Of a stretch of DNA of 64,000 nt, positions 26,531 to 36,682 are shown one piece after another; the stretch's first letter is position 1; every line of letters begins with the position of its first letter. The stretch lies in contig NZ_CP150203.1 in the NCBI RefSeq assembly GCF_037969725.1, positions 3,550,001 through 3,614,000 on the forward strand. Direction: 5' to 3'. The translations under genes and the position numbers were made by a program. The notes beneath the pieces were generated by a model. The model searched no databases and was not told the DNA's origin. It saw only the letters and a program-made list of their open reading frames with translations. The DNA is from Paenibacillus sp. FSL W8-0426 (GTDB lineage: Bacteria; Bacillota; Bacilli; Paenibacillales; Paenibacillaceae).

Positions 26531-29515
26531 TCAGCACGATTTGCTTATGATGGGCACGCCGCTCCGGGATGTCTCAAACGCATTCCAAGCACTTACAGTA
26601 ATTCCGTCCAGCATCACCTCAGGACCGATTTCAAACGGGATGCGTCTCTCTTCTCCCGCAAGCAGTCCAAAATCGTTGTCATCCAGATAACAACCCCACT
26701 CGTCGGGAAAATGGTGAATCATCACCCGAATCGCAGGCACGTTTCCCATGTTTCGAATGGCAATGAAATCGTTCTTGTCTTGGGTCTCAACAGACCATTC
26801 AAGCGTGGTGCGCGGAAGTTCACGCAGCGGTGCATCGGAGAGTTCGGCGTACAATGCAAACGCCTGCTTGGCCTGATCGCCCGGATATTCGTTTGCTTGA
26901 TGCCGATGCTCCCTCTCAAAAGTTATCAGCTCTGGGGTCTTCGGCTGGGCATTGAACCAATACCACTGATCGGACACGAGCATTCCATTGCTTTCATGAA
27001 GCATGACGGCAATCAAGAACGGCCGAATTGCTGATTCTTCCGGCAAAGTTACTTCCAGCTGATCGATGCAGCTCGCCAGCCCGGGCTTCAAGGTTAGCGC
27101 CGGATAATTCCACGTTGTCATCTCGGTTAATTGGCTGTCGTACATCGAGACTTGGATAGCTGCATTTATAAGGACGTTACGCGAATCGTTCACGACATGC
27201 AGTGCTGCGCGGAACGTTTCATCTGGCTGCCACGCATCCGATTTGGCGCAGGTGATAAAAGCATTTTGCGGACGTGAAGCCTGTTTGGCACGATAATAGG
27301 ACAGCTTCGGTGTACCGTAAAAATCGACCACCGCCCACGAATGTCCGGGAAAACAATCCGTGAATTTGTAGTACCAAAAGCCGCTCTTGTCTCTCCCTGT
27401 TCCTGCCCTCTGTACATCAGCGGTCAGCCGGATCGCATCACCTTGAGCGGTCTGGGAGTAGTTGATGTAGTCCTGCCAGTCGCGGATCGGTCCGTATGCG
27501 GCGTAACGCATGACTTTAATGACATCCTTCAGACCGAACTGGTGAAAATGCGCTTTCCAGCCCCTGCTGTCTTCGGTTGGAGGAAATGACGCCAGTTCTT
27601 CCTCCGGCATATAGCGGAGACAGCTTGAAACATTGGTCTGACTTGGAATGCCGAATTCGCCGTAAAACACCGAAGGCGTCGCTAACGTTGCCTCATCCAA
27701 GGGTTCACCCCCGTGATATACGTTCCAATTATGCACGCTGCCGCCCCATGGATCGGTTCGATGGAACGGTCGGGACGGATCGTATCCGCGGCATCTTTTT
27801 CCAACCAGAAAGAGTCCTTCATCTGCACCGCCATGATTGCCGTTTTCGTTGCCGCCGCCCCACATGATCAAGGAAGGATGGTTCCTCAGCCGTTTCACCG
27901 AAAGCACGGTCTGCCGGTCGATGACGCCGAGGTCAGTCAGCGGTGAATCGGGCGGACCCCAGCAGAGCGGGAATTCCTGATAGACCATAATGCCTTTTTC
28001 ATCACACAGATTATAAAATTCGTCACTTTCCACCAACCCGCCGCCCCATGCCCGGAGCATCTGCACATTGCCCCTGCGCGCGAGCTCCAGCAGTCGTTCA
28101 TACTGCCCTTTCTGCTGGTCGAGCATGGCATCAGGCCAACACCAGTTAGCGCCTTTGATGAACATTGGCTCGCCATTGATGACAAACTGCCAGCGATATT
28201 CCGTTTCCGGAGCTGCATCGGTCATAGGGCGCATTTCAAGCGTGCGGATGCCAAAAGACGTGTGAGCTTTCCCAACTTTAATGGGCTCAAAATTTGATCC
28301 AGATAACACAAGCTCATAGAGAGGCTGTTCACCGTAACCCGCCGGCCACCAAACCTCGGGATCGGTCAGTCTGATCACGGTACTGAATTTGCTGCGACCA
28401 TATGGCACTTCAATGGAATAAGTAAAATGGGTATCCCTTTGGCAGCATGTTTGGTTATCGGGGTCAAATGAATCAACATCCATTTTCGATTTCTTCGATC
28501 GGATATAACCTTTGATGGATAATTCCACTGGCTCAACGAGACTGCTCTCAGCCGTAAACTCCAAGTGAAGCACAGCTTCATCCGAGGTGTGGGACAGGGT
28601 TACAACATACGGATCAAGCAAAGCTATATCCGGTTCGGCCACCACCCGTACATCCTTCCAGATGCCGATTGAAATGAGGTGTCCATAATGCCAGCCAAAG
28701 CCCGGACTTGGCTTCATCAGGCCGTTCCAGCTTCGAGGTGCAGGGTCCAGCCGAACGACAACCACATTGGGTTTATCACATCGAACCAATTCTGTAATGT
28801 CATGAATGGGGCCGCCAAACATGCCCCGATGATGTCCCAGCGATGCGCCGTTGAGAAATACGGTGCCCGAATAGTCGATCCCGTCGAACTGCAAGGAAAG
28901 TCGGCGCCCCACCCATTCTTCAGGCAGTTCAAATGACGTAGCAAACCACCATTCCTTGCATTCCACGCGTGTCCTGCGGAACCAGACGGGGGTCTCTTCA
29001 GGCATGCCGTGATGCTCCAGTTCATCGATAGTATTGGTATTCCAGTGGGGATCTTCCAGCAGCTCCTGATCAACCAGCGCTTTTTGCACCGTTGTGGGCA
29101 CGCTGACTTCCAGCCAATCGCTCCGATCGTGAGCCGGTTCGTACCAACGTTCCCGCATGCCTTCACTCGCCCGGGCTTTTCGCCCAAACCAGCCCGTCGC
29201 AGGCGCCGGATCTCCATGATCAGCCGCCTCGCCTCCCTTCATTCGCCAGGTTCCGGACAGAAGTAATGTTTCTTCGGAGGAAGAATTGCGATCGTTGTGG
29301 GGATTGGCATATGTGAAATCAGGTGATGGCTCTGCACCGGCATGGCGGGATGCTATTGGAGTGTGCGCTTTATCTGTCGTATAGCGGACTGGAATGCGGC
29401 TGTCCATCTCCACCCATGCATCCCCATGCAGCGAGGAACGGGCATAGGCCTCGTCCTGAACTTCGTCCAGAAAGCGTTCGCTTTCATTTGTACGGTAATA
29501 TGAGATGTGTGTCAT
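26531..29515 (-). CDS. GH2-family glycoside hydrolase (beta-mannosidase-like)
   Basis: A 994-residue enzyme. A galactose-binding-like sandwich at about 85-290 (SLQFDGIDYSGTVFLNG), an immunoglobulin-like domain to about 430, then the TIM barrel with RAWGGGLVES, acid/base Glu557 in MWGGGNENG and nucleophile Glu620 in FYGEFGIPS. The WGGGNEN signature is that of the mannosidase/exo-glucosaminidase branch of GH2 rather than LacZ. The first 80 residues are an unusual extension with low similarity to the family. Intracellular. The substrate is uncertain; in pectin side-chain loci GH2 members act on arabinopyranose, galacturonic or glucuronic acid, so context does not settle it. Confidence 0.85.
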   Translation of the reverse strand: MTHISYYRTNESERFLDEVQDEAYARSSLHGDAWVEMDSRIPVRYTTDKAHTPIASRHAGAEPSPDFTYANPHNDRNSSSEETLLLSGTWRMKGGEAADHGDPAPATGWFGRKARASEGMRERWYEPAHDRSDWLEVSVPTTVQKALVDQELLEDPHWNTNTIDELEHHGMPEETPVWFRRTRVECKEWWFATSFELPEEWVGRRLSLQFDGIDYSGTVFLNGASLGHHRGMFGGPIHDITELVRCDKPNVVVVRLDPAPRSWNGLMKPSPGFGWHYGHLISIGIWKDVRVVAEPDIALLDPYVVTLSHTSDEAVLHLEFTAESSLVEPVELSIKGYIRSKKSKMDVDSFDPDNQTCCQRDTHFTYSIEVPYGRSKFSTVIRLTDPEVWWPAGYGEQPLYELVLSGSNFEPIKVGKAHTSFGIRTLEMRPMTDAAPETEYRWQFVINGEPMFIKGANWCWPDAMLDQQKGQYERLLELARRGNVQMLRAWGGGLVESDEFYNLCDEKGIMVYQEFPLCWGPPDSPLTDLGVIDRQTVLSVKRLRNHPSLIMWGGGNENGNHGGADEGLFLVGKRCRGYDPSRPFHRTDPWGGSVHNWNVYHGGEPLDEATLATPSVFYGEFGIPSQTNVSSCLRYMPEEELASFPPTEDSRGWKAHFHQFGLKDVIKVMRYAAYGPIRDWQDYINYSQTAQGDAIRLTADVQRAGTGRDKSGFWYYKFTDCFPGHSWAVVDFYGTPKLSYYRAKQASRPQNAFITCAKSDAWQPDETFRAALHVVNDSRNVLINAAIQVSMYDSQLTEMTTWNYPALTLKPGLASCIDQLEVTLPEESAIRPFLIAVMLHESNGMLVSDQWYWFNAQPKTPELITFEREHRHQANEYPGDQAKQAFALYAELSDAPLRELPRTTLEWSVETQDKNDFIAIRNMGNVPAIRVMIHHFPDEWGCYLDDNDFGLLAGEERRIPFEIGPEVMLDGITVSAWNAFETSRSGVPIISKSC

Positions 29516-29560
29516 CGCGCTAACTCTCCATTCTTGATCCGTTTCGCTTTAAATGTGCAC

Positions 29561-32500
29561 TCATAAAGTCCTGTGTACAAGCACTGGTCGGTATCCTTCA
29601 GGTGCTTCCATTACAATTGCAATTTCTTTCGGAGCACATACCTCCAAATGAAATGTGGACTCGCTGCCTTCCTCTTCCCGAATCTCCCATTTCACGTCGA
29701 TCCTTCCGTCGCCAGGAAGAGGCACAGCTCCTTTTGCCCATTGCAGATGGCCAGGCTGGGGAGCAACCCGAACTCGTGTCCAACCGTCTGCAATCGGGCG
29801 AACCCCGAGCACCGATATTCCCAAAAAGTAACCTGGTGCTGCCGACCAGGCGTGGCAATGACTGCGTGTCAGGTATTTCGGATTGGGCCGATTCTCGGCA
29901 AATCCCGGATACATCTCCCAGCAAGTGGTCGCCTCATGTTTCACCATTTCCCCAAACTTCTCTCTCATGTCCCGGAGCATATGATCCGTCTTGCCGTTCA
30001 TCACTAGCGCCTCATAATAGAAGAACGTCATAAACGGACTGCCTATGGTTACAAAATCTTCAGGCGGCGATGTTAAATATGCGTTGAGCTTCTCCTTTCG
30101 TTCATTTGCTGCAATCCCGGTAACCAGCGCCATCACCTGCGTCTGCATACTATAGGTGCTGGAAAGAGAGCCATTGGCATGGATGCAGTCCATATAAGCC
30201 TGCCGATCATCACTCCATAGATAACGATTTATGGCGCGGGCCACTCTTTCCGATGCGGAACAGTAGTATGGGCTGTCTTCTGCGCACCCTGCCAATTCGG
30301 CCAATTGGGCCGCGTCTGCCAGCGTGCGCGCAAATATCGCATTTTGATGGGTGACCGTCCCGTCGTTCGGCTGCTCCAATGGTGCCCAGTCCAGCAGATT
30401 CCAGGCTTCAATGATCAATAGTCCTCTGGCATCGATATGTGAGATATAGTGATCGAGCATGAACTTTACCTTGGGCCAGATTTTCGCGGCAAAGTTCCTG
30501 CTTCCCGTATGACGGGCATATTCAAGGCAAGCGGTGACCCAGAAAAACGTCCAATTCGGAATCACGCTGCTCCAGCCGCTGGGCACCTGATCCACATAGA
30601 GCGGCGTTTGCCGGCTTGATCCCGGAACAAGCTGCAGACAATGTTTTACGATATCCGTTGCACCGAATACATAGTAGTTCACGAGCGCTTCATTGCGGCT
30701 GTCGCCAACCCAAAACACCTGTTCATACGTGGGACAATCCACAAATGTATCCTCCATGCACAGCCGGGTGGTATGCTTGCTGATCTCCCAAATGTCATTC
30801 AGGATCGCGTCTGAACTATGAAATCGGCCGATCTCTGCCACCGGATAGTTGCTTTGCACAAGGGTAATGCCGAACAGTCGCACGGGTCTCGCATTCCCGT
30901 GTATGGTAAGCATGAGATAACGAAGTCCGCGCCGAATCGGCGATTCGTAGCGTTGTCTCCCTTCGCGGCATACATAGCGAAGCGTATTATCCACGCCAAA
31001 GGTATCCTGTCGCCAGTCGCCGTCCATATACTCGAAGCCATACGCGTCGATGACGGTGCCGGCCGCCGCATCGACCTCGAATCGCAGATAGCCTGACCAT
31101 TCGCGGCCAAAGTCCAGAATCAGCTCCGTGCTCCTTCCGGCAGAGCTTGCCGGAACGATTGCAGGCTGCCGACTTGCGGCGCATACCTGCTGCAAGGCCG
31201 CAGGAACGGGACGCGCCTGTTCCTGCCTCTTCCAGATGCTGGACGCAAAGATTGAAGCTTCCGAGCTTAGCCTCTCGGGGAATGGTTTCATCCAGCCGCG
31301 GAATGGAGCAAGTTCAGGGACGGAAGCCAAACTGCGGCATCGCAGATATACATCGGCATCCGGAAATGCCTTCTCGTCCAGAGGCTGATTGCCGCCAAAG
31401 CCCTGATATGCACGGATTGGATCGCGATCCGGCTGGTGGTCGATATGCACGAGGGTGGCAAACGGACCCATCAGGACAAACGGTGTTTTGCCCGTTTGCG
31501 CATCATCGAATGGCGATACAACCGTAAACGGAACATCGCAGTCGATTCCGAAGTGCAGACCGCCGCCGTGATCCTGCCCTGCCAGCTCGATCAGCAGCAG
31601 ATTGTCTCCCTGCTGCAACGTTACCCGCTGAAGACGGCGCGGCCGTTCTCCCTCCATAGCTGATGCAGGATAATATGAGCCGTTAAGCGTGATGCCGCGA
31701 AGAGCATGGAACGCGCTGAAAAATCCGACAACGGCTTCGGCTTCGCTACTTGCGCGAATGACCGCTGCGACATAACCGGCAAAGGATACCGGATTGGCGT
31801 GCATCCTGCTCGTCGGCTCCATCGCTTCACGTACATCGAGCACATGCGTCCAGGGCACAAGAGATGCTTCTTTCAATGATTCCACTCGGACAGGCCATAC
31901 TTCTTGCTCCGTCAGTTCGGGAATGTCACTTGCAACCAGGAATTCCCATGGCGCATCGCCAGGCGTGCCGATGATGCGAACAGGAGTCCAGACGCCGTGC
32001 TCTGCGATCGGCAAGGTTTCGACTCCTTGCCAACGATCATTCCAGCGGCGCGCATCCACCTGTTCGGCAAAACCAAGCTGACAGGACATGCGCGCTGACC
32101 TTCGTTCATATCCGTCATGCAGAGCCGTCTGCCAGGATGCATCCGTACCCACGATAAGTTCTTTTCTCAGGTAACTCCCATCAGCCTCATAGCGAACCGA
32201 CTCCAGTTGAGCGAGAAGCCCGCCCCTTCCCGGCAGATACGCGAACGTAGCTGCACCATAGCTGATGACAAGTACAGCCAGTGTATTACGACCGGAATGC
32301 AGCAGATGGCCCACTTCATGCACGTGATAGTTAAGTTCAGAAGGCCAAGAGCGATTGGGTCCTCTTCCGCACAGTACACCGTTGACATATAACACATATC
32401 TGGCATCTGCTGTGATGGTTACCTCGGCGCTTCCATACTCCCAATGATGCAATTCGAATTCCCGGCGAAAACAACGCCATTCGTTGCGCGGCCAGTCCTC

Positions 32501-32611
32501 GCCTTCTCCCCAGATCCATGAGGCGCGCCACGTGAATGCTTCCGTCTGAACAGCGCTTCCTTTCCGTTCCGTCGGCAGATCCCACCCGCCAGTCGATAAA
32601 ATGTGATCCAT
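29561..32611 (-). CDS. Alpha-L-rhamnosidase-like glycoside hydrolase (GH78 type)
   Basis: A 1016-residue protein, no signal peptide. Residues 25-130 form an N-terminal sandwich (WIWGEGEDWPRNEWRCFRR, VLYVNGVLCGRGP). The catalytic barrel shows DCPTYEQVFWVGDSRNEAL, YISHIDARGLLIIEAWNLLD (in pieces) and the C-terminal HCHAWSAAPGYFL, matching GH78. It differs from the other rhamnosidase of the operon and likely cleaves a different rhamnose linkage. First enzyme gene after the solute-binding protein, 104 bases downstream of it; the GH2 gene follows after 45 bases. Confidence 0.82.
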   Translation of the reverse strand: MDHILSTGGWDLPTERKGSAVQTEAFTWRASWIWGEGEDWPRNEWRCFRREFELHHWEYGSAEVTITADARYVLYVNGVLCGRGPNRSWPSELNYHVHEVGHLLHSGRNTLAVLVISYGAATFAYLPGRGGLLAQLESVRYEADGSYLRKELIVGTDASWQTALHDGYERRSARMSCQLGFAEQVDARRWNDRWQGVETLPIAEHGVWTPVRIIGTPGDAPWEFLVASDIPELTEQEVWPVRVESLKEASLVPWTHVLDVREAMEPTSRMHANPVSFAGYVAAVIRASSEAEAVVGFFSAFHALRGITLNGSYYPASAMEGERPRRLQRVTLQQGDNLLLIELAGQDHGGGLHFGIDCDVPFTVVSPFDDAQTGKTPFVLMGPFATLVHIDHQPDRDPIRAYQGFGGNQPLDEKAFPDADVYLRCRSLASVPELAPFRGWMKPFPERLSSEASIFASSIWKRQEQARPVPAALQQVCAASRQPAIVPASSAGRSTELILDFGREWSGYLRFEVDAAAGTVIDAYGFEYMDGDWRQDTFGVDNTLRYVCREGRQRYESPIRRGLRYLMLTIHGNARPVRLFGITLVQSNYPVAEIGRFHSSDAILNDIWEISKHTTRLCMEDTFVDCPTYEQVFWVGDSRNEALVNYYVFGATDIVKHCLQLVPGSSRQTPLYVDQVPSGWSSVIPNWTFFWVTACLEYARHTGSRNFAAKIWPKVKFMLDHYISHIDARGLLIIEAWNLLDWAPLEQPNDGTVTHQNAIFARTLADAAQLAELAGCAEDSPYYCSASERVARAINRYLWSDDRQAYMDCIHANGSLSSTYSMQTQVMALVTGIAANERKEKLNAYLTSPPEDFVTIGSPFMTFFYYEALVMNGKTDHMLRDMREKFGEMVKHEATTCWEMYPGFAENRPNPKYLTRSHCHAWSAAPGYFLGISVLGVRPIADGWTRVRVAPQPGHLQWAKGAVPLPGDGRIDVKWEIREEEGSESTFHLEVCAPKEIAIVMEAPEGYRPVLVHRTL

Positions 32612-32715
32612 TGCTGCATCAACTCCCGTTCCCCTGTATGTTTCAATAATAAGGAGCTAAAACTTCACAGCTTTAGCCCCTCTTCATGACGCTTGCCGTT
32701 GCGAGCGAAGTCGTA

Positions 32716-34464
32716 TTACAGCCCGTGGGCTTGACGAAGCCGCTGCACTTCGGCGTTATACCAGGCCGTAAACTCATCTGCTCCTGCTTTTTTGAATGCC
32801 GCAAGCGCAGCCTGTTTATTTGCTTCGAATGCCTGTTCATCCTTGGAAAGAATAACTTTGGCCGCTTCGCGCGCAGCCAGCTCTTTAAGTTCGGCTTCCT
32901 GTTTCTTCAGCTTGTCGTCCAGGGTTACGCCCGGAACGGTGTTGCGCTGCACGATCTCCTCGTCCGTCATGCCATTCATCCAGGTGGTGAACGTATTTAG
33001 TTTGCCTTCATCGATCAATTTTTTGAATACCTCTCCCGAGTAAGAAGCGCCATAGTGTTCTGCAAAATCTTTCTCAAGCGGGGTGGCCGCTTTGGACAGC
33101 GCCTCCTCCGAGGTAAAGAGGTCGACCGGCATCTTGTCAACGGGATTGATCATGTTGCCGCCAAGACCGATGATGTTGCGATCCAGCGAAAGTCCGGTTG
33201 CTTCGTAGGGAGCTCCGCCTGCTGCTTTCAATGCGAGTGTTTCGTCCGTGAGTGTCGGTTTGCCGTCCACCATCTTCCAGTGCTTGCCTTCTACGCCGTT
33301 ATACATGGTGCGTGCACCCTCATAAGAGTAAATATAATTGAGGAATTCCATCGCTTTTTCAGGATGTTTTGATGTTTTGGATATGCTGTAGGCTTTATCC
33401 TGCCATCCGAGCGGATTGACTGCACCCGTCCAGGCCAGTTTGCCGGCAGGCACAACCAGATATCCTTTGCCGTCATTGGCATGCTGTGCATTGAAATCCC
33501 CCATCGCCCAGGTGGCGGGACCAACAACGATCTGTCCTGCAGTTGCCTTTGCCATGTAGTCATTGTTCTTCATCGTCAGGGAATCCGGATCGAGCAATCC
33601 TCTGCGTTGAGCCTTGTTATAGAAGTCCAGTGCAGTCCAGAAGTTGGAGGACTCGTCGGTCAAGTTGCTGATGAAGTCGCTCCCGCCAACTTTGGATGCA
33701 GTCAGGTCGCTTGTAGCCCCTACATTCTCGGTAAAGATGACTGGCGGAATCGTATAAGGCCATAATCCCCAATCTTGCCACATGGACACGCCGTACACCT
33801 TTTTGCCGTCTTCGGTCTGCGGGTGCTTCTCCACAATTGTTTCGACAACGTCCAGCAAGTCATCCATTGTGGCCATTTCCGGTGTGCCAATCTCCTTGTA
33901 CCAGTCCCAACGAATCGTCGGGCCTATAGTGATTGGCGCAATTGAAGTGCCCGGTTTGGATTGCACTTGGGGAGGCAGGAAATACAGGTTGCCGGTACCG
34001 TTGCTCCAGTTCTTTTTGCTGTATTCGACCACAGTACCGATGTTCGCCGTAATGTCTTTGCCGGATGTAGCGAGCAGATCGTCGAGCGGAACGATCAGAT
34101 CCCCTTCAATCAGTTGTTTTTGATATTTGTTCACGTCCGTGCGCACCAGGTCGGGCAGATCGCCGCCAGCGAGCAATACATTGAATTTGTTTTCGTCTGC
34201 TTCAACGTATTCAATTTTGACACCGATCTTCTCGGCAATGGCTTCGGCCACTTCATTGTTCTGCTGCGTATTCCACTTGGATCCGGTTTCCATGATGAGC
34301 ACTCGCAGCGTCACGAGGTCTTTGTCCGAGCCCGTGTCTGACGAACCGGTTTCGCCCGTGCTGGTCTGGCCTGTTCCCGAGCCGCTGCCCGTACAAGCTG
34401 CCAGCAGCAAAGACGTCATCATGAGCAGTGCGATGACTTGGCGGAACGACTTTTTAGTTCTCAT
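32716..34464 (-). CDS. Sugar ABC transporter substrate-binding lipoprotein (LplA/YtcQ-like)
   Basis: A 582-residue exported lipoprotein: signal peptide 1-23 with lipobox LLAAC (Cys24), then a Gly/Ser/Thr-rich linker (24-50), then a family 1-type solute-binding fold (GSKWNTQQNNEVAEAIAEKIG, VNPLGWQDKAYSISKTSKHPE in pieces). The length is that of Paenibacillus/Bacillus LplA-type proteins for complex oligosaccharides. It would capture oligosaccharides at the cell surface for the LplB and LplC permeases encoded just upstream. No ATPase gene is present; such systems share a general MsmX-type ATPase. Confidence 0.9.
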   Translation of the reverse strand: MRTKKSFRQVIALLMMTSLLLAACTGSGSGTGQTSTGETGSSDTGSDKDLVTLRVLIMETGSKWNTQQNNEVAEAIAEKIGVKIEYVEADENKFNVLLAGGDLPDLVRTDVNKYQKQLIEGDLIVPLDDLLATSGKDITANIGTVVEYSKKNWSNGTGNLYFLPPQVQSKPGTSIAPITIGPTIRWDWYKEIGTPEMATMDDLLDVVETIVEKHPQTEDGKKVYGVSMWQDWGLWPYTIPPVIFTENVGATSDLTASKVGGSDFISNLTDESSNFWTALDFYNKAQRRGLLDPDSLTMKNNDYMAKATAGQIVVGPATWAMGDFNAQHANDGKGYLVVPAGKLAWTGAVNPLGWQDKAYSISKTSKHPEKAMEFLNYIYSYEGARTMYNGVEGKHWKMVDGKPTLTDETLALKAAGGAPYEATGLSLDRNIIGLGGNMINPVDKMPVDLFTSEEALSKAATPLEKDFAEHYGASYSGEVFKKLIDEGKLNTFTTWMNGMTDEEIVQRNTVPGVTLDDKLKKQEAELKELAAREAAKVILSKDEQAFEANKQAALAAFKKAGADEFTAWYNAEVQRLRQAHGL

Positions 34465-34543
34465 GTCATAACCCTCCTGTTTCTTCTTCTATAATTATCG
34501 GCGATTGCCGGATAATCCGGTTTGGTTGCACCATTTTTCAGCC

Positions 34544-35464
34544 TTAACCCTTGACGGCTCCCATCATGATGCCTTTGACAAAATACCGCTGCAGCATCGG
34601 ATACACCAGTACAATCGGCAGCGTGACAAGCATCGTAATGGTCATGCGAATGGACTGCGGTGTGAGCGTCCGGACAACATCTCCGCGGGTCAACTCCTCT
34701 GTCGTCATATTGGACAGGTTGCTGGACTGGTTCAGGAAGTTGTAGAGCACCAGTTGCAACGTTTGCAGCTTCGGATTTTCCACCAGGAAAAAGTTGTCGA
34801 ACCAGGTATTCCACTGACCTACGGCGGAGAATACGGCAATGGTGGCGATGATCGGCATTGACAGCGGGAAAATGATGCTGCGATAGATCCGGAAGTAGCC
34901 GGCCCCATCGATTTTGGCCGATTCCTCCAGGGATGCGGGCAGCTGTTCGATGAACGTTTTGATCAAAATGATGTTAAAGCCCGACATCGCGCTTGGAATG
35001 ATGTACAGCAGGAAATTGTTCTGCAATCCATAGGTTTTCATGGTCAGATACCATGGGATAAAGCCTGCATTGAAGTACATGGTAATCAGTACAAAACGGT
35101 AAATGATTTTGCGGAACGGCATCTCTTCTTTGGTAATGAGATAGGCAAAGAAGGAACAGCTGAACACCGTAATCAACGTTCCGAGCACGGTCCGGGAGAC
35201 ACTTACAATGGCAGCGTCCATGATGCCCGGCAACTGTACCGTCGCTTGGTATGCTTCAAGGGAGAAGCCGGCTGGCCAGAAATATACGCCTTTCTGAACC
35301 TCGATGGGATCGCTGATCGAATAGATGAAAATATAATAGAACGGATAAATGGTGATGATGACAAGCAGGGACAGCACGATGTAATTAAACAGGGTGAACG
35401 CAAGGTCTTTCCAGTCGGTATGGCGGACGGGACGAAGCGTCTGTCCTGTGGGTTGTGTGCGCAT
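34544..35464 (-). CDS. Sugar ABC transporter permease (LplC/YtcP-like)
   Basis: The start is ATG 35464 with AAAGGAG 9 bases upstream; the frame is open further to 35554, but that part overlaps the previous gene. The product is 306 residues with six membrane segments. The cytoplasmic coupling loop (EAA motif) is in EESAKIDGAGYFRIYRSIIFP, read in pieces as EESAKIDGAGYFRIY. It ends QRYFVKGIMMGAVKG. It forms the membrane channel with LplB. Confidence 0.9.
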   Translation of the reverse strand: MRTQPTGQTLRPVRHTDWKDLAFTLFNYIVLSLLVIITIYPFYYIFIYSISDPIEVQKGVYFWPAGFSLEAYQATVQLPGIMDAAIVSVSRTVLGTLITVFSCSFFAYLITKEEMPFRKIIYRFVLITMYFNAGFIPWYLTMKTYGLQNNFLLYIIPSAMSGFNIILIKTFIEQLPASLEESAKIDGAGYFRIYRSIIFPLSMPIIATIAVFSAVGQWNTWFDNFFLVENPKLQTLQLVLYNFLNQSSNLSNMTTEELTRGDVVRTLTPQSIRMTITMLVTLPIVLVYPMLQRYFVKGIMMGAVKG

Positions 35465-35489
35465 ATTTGTTTTGCTCCTTTCCCTGGGG

Positions 35490-36431
35490 TCAGACGATGC
35501 CTTGACCGCGAACTTTCTTGGATAGAATGTTGACGCTGAAGAGCAGCAGAACACTGATTACGGTTTTGAAAATGCCCACAGCCGTCGAGTACGAGTAGTC
35601 GCCCGTCACAAGTCCAAGCCGGTATACGTAGAGGTCAAGCACTTCGATCCGGTCTGCAATCATGACGTTGCTGAACACGAGATATTGCTCAAACCCTGCG
35701 GACAGCAGGTTGCTGACGGAGAGCAGCAGAAGCACAATGAAGGTCGGCATGATGCTTGGCAGCGTAATGTGCCAGATCGTACGCATGCGCCCGGCGCCAT
35801 CCACCTTGGCTGCATCGTACTGTTCGCTGTCTATGCCAACGATGGCAGCCAGATAGATGATGGCGCTCCATCCTGCGGACTTCCACAGCAGCAGCAACGT
35901 TTGCACCGTCCATACCCGGTCATAGTTACCGAGGATATCCACGGGTGGACTGCCGATCCCCGTTTTCATCATGATGGAATTGACGGCTCCCTCCGTACTG
36001 AACATGCTGAATGCGAGGGAAAATACGATGATCCAGCTGATATAATTCGGCAGTGTAGAGACGGTCTGCACCAGCCGTTTGAACCAGCCGGAGCGAACTT
36101 CCGAGATCAGTATGGCAAGCAGCATCGGTACCGGGGCGGTGGCAATGGACAACAAGCTCAGTGCCAGCGTGTTCGCCAGCACGGGTCCCATCCGTGGATC
36201 ATCGAACATGTTGCGGAAATTTTCCAGCCCCAGAAAAGGGGTTTGTTGAAGCGGTATGCCTGGTTTGTAATCAAAGAATGCGTAGATCCATCCGAATAAA
36301 GGGACATAGCTGAAGGCCAGCGTAAACAGTATGAATGGCGTGGCCAGAAGCAGGAGCTGCATGCCATCCTTGCGATTCAGCTTGCCGGTCCTTTGGGTTG
36401 CGGCGCCGTTCAGGGTCTTGGTACGTTGCAT
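35490..36431 (-). CDS. Sugar ABC transporter permease (LplB/YteP-like)
   Basis: The start is ATG 36431 with AAAGGAG upstream, giving MQRTKTLNG and 313 residues; upstream in-frame codons (to 36476) would lie in the promoter. Six membrane segments; coupling loop in YDAAKVDGAGRMRTIWHITLP (about residue 205-225). Partner of the LplC-type permease 25 bases downstream. First gene of the second transcription unit of the locus, preceded by a promoter with TTCAAG boxes and a cre (36477-36585). Confidence 0.9.
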   Translation of the reverse strand: MQRTKTLNGAATQRTGKLNRKDGMQLLLLATPFILFTLAFSYVPLFGWIYAFFDYKPGIPLQQTPFLGLENFRNMFDDPRMGPVLANTLALSLLSIATAPVPMLLAILISEVRSGWFKRLVQTVSTLPNYISWIIVFSLAFSMFSTEGAVNSIMMKTGIGSPPVDILGNYDRVWTVQTLLLLWKSAGWSAIIYLAAIVGIDSEQYDAAKVDGAGRMRTIWHITLPSIMPTFIVLLLLSVSNLLSAGFEQYLVFSNVMIADRIEVLDLYVYRLGLVTGDYSYSTAVGIFKTVISVLLLFSVNILSKKVRGQGIV

Positions 36432-36476
36432 ATGAATTTCTCCTTTGTGCGTGTGCTTTCGTTTTGGCTTATTCAT

Positions 36477-36585
36477 ATGATAACGCTTTCTTTATTACCC
36501 TTGAATGAAAGATCCCCTGATCTGCTTGAAAAAAACAAAGCTGCCCTGCGAGCCGACTTGAACAATTTTGAGGCTCCGCTTGAAC
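36477..36585 (-). promoter_or_regulatory. lplB promoter: TTCAAG boxes and cre
   Basis: Reading on the minus strand there are four TTCAAG copies (GTTCAAG at 36579-36585 and 36557-36563, TTTCAAG at 36525-36531, ATTCAAG at 36500-36506), then -10 TATCAT (36477-36482) overlapped by a cre, AGAAAGCGTTATCA (36478-36491, one mismatch). The -35 region is poor, as expected for an activated promoter. The same design is found at 41624-41718. The likely activator is YesN, the likely repressor CcpA. Confidence 0.6.
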
Positions 36586-36682
36586 GAATAAACAGGGCTC
36601 CAATATGAAAAAAACGCCCTCATGTGCTGCCTTCCGGCGAAGCTCACGAGAGCATGGATCATTCGAAGCCGCAGCTCCTCTT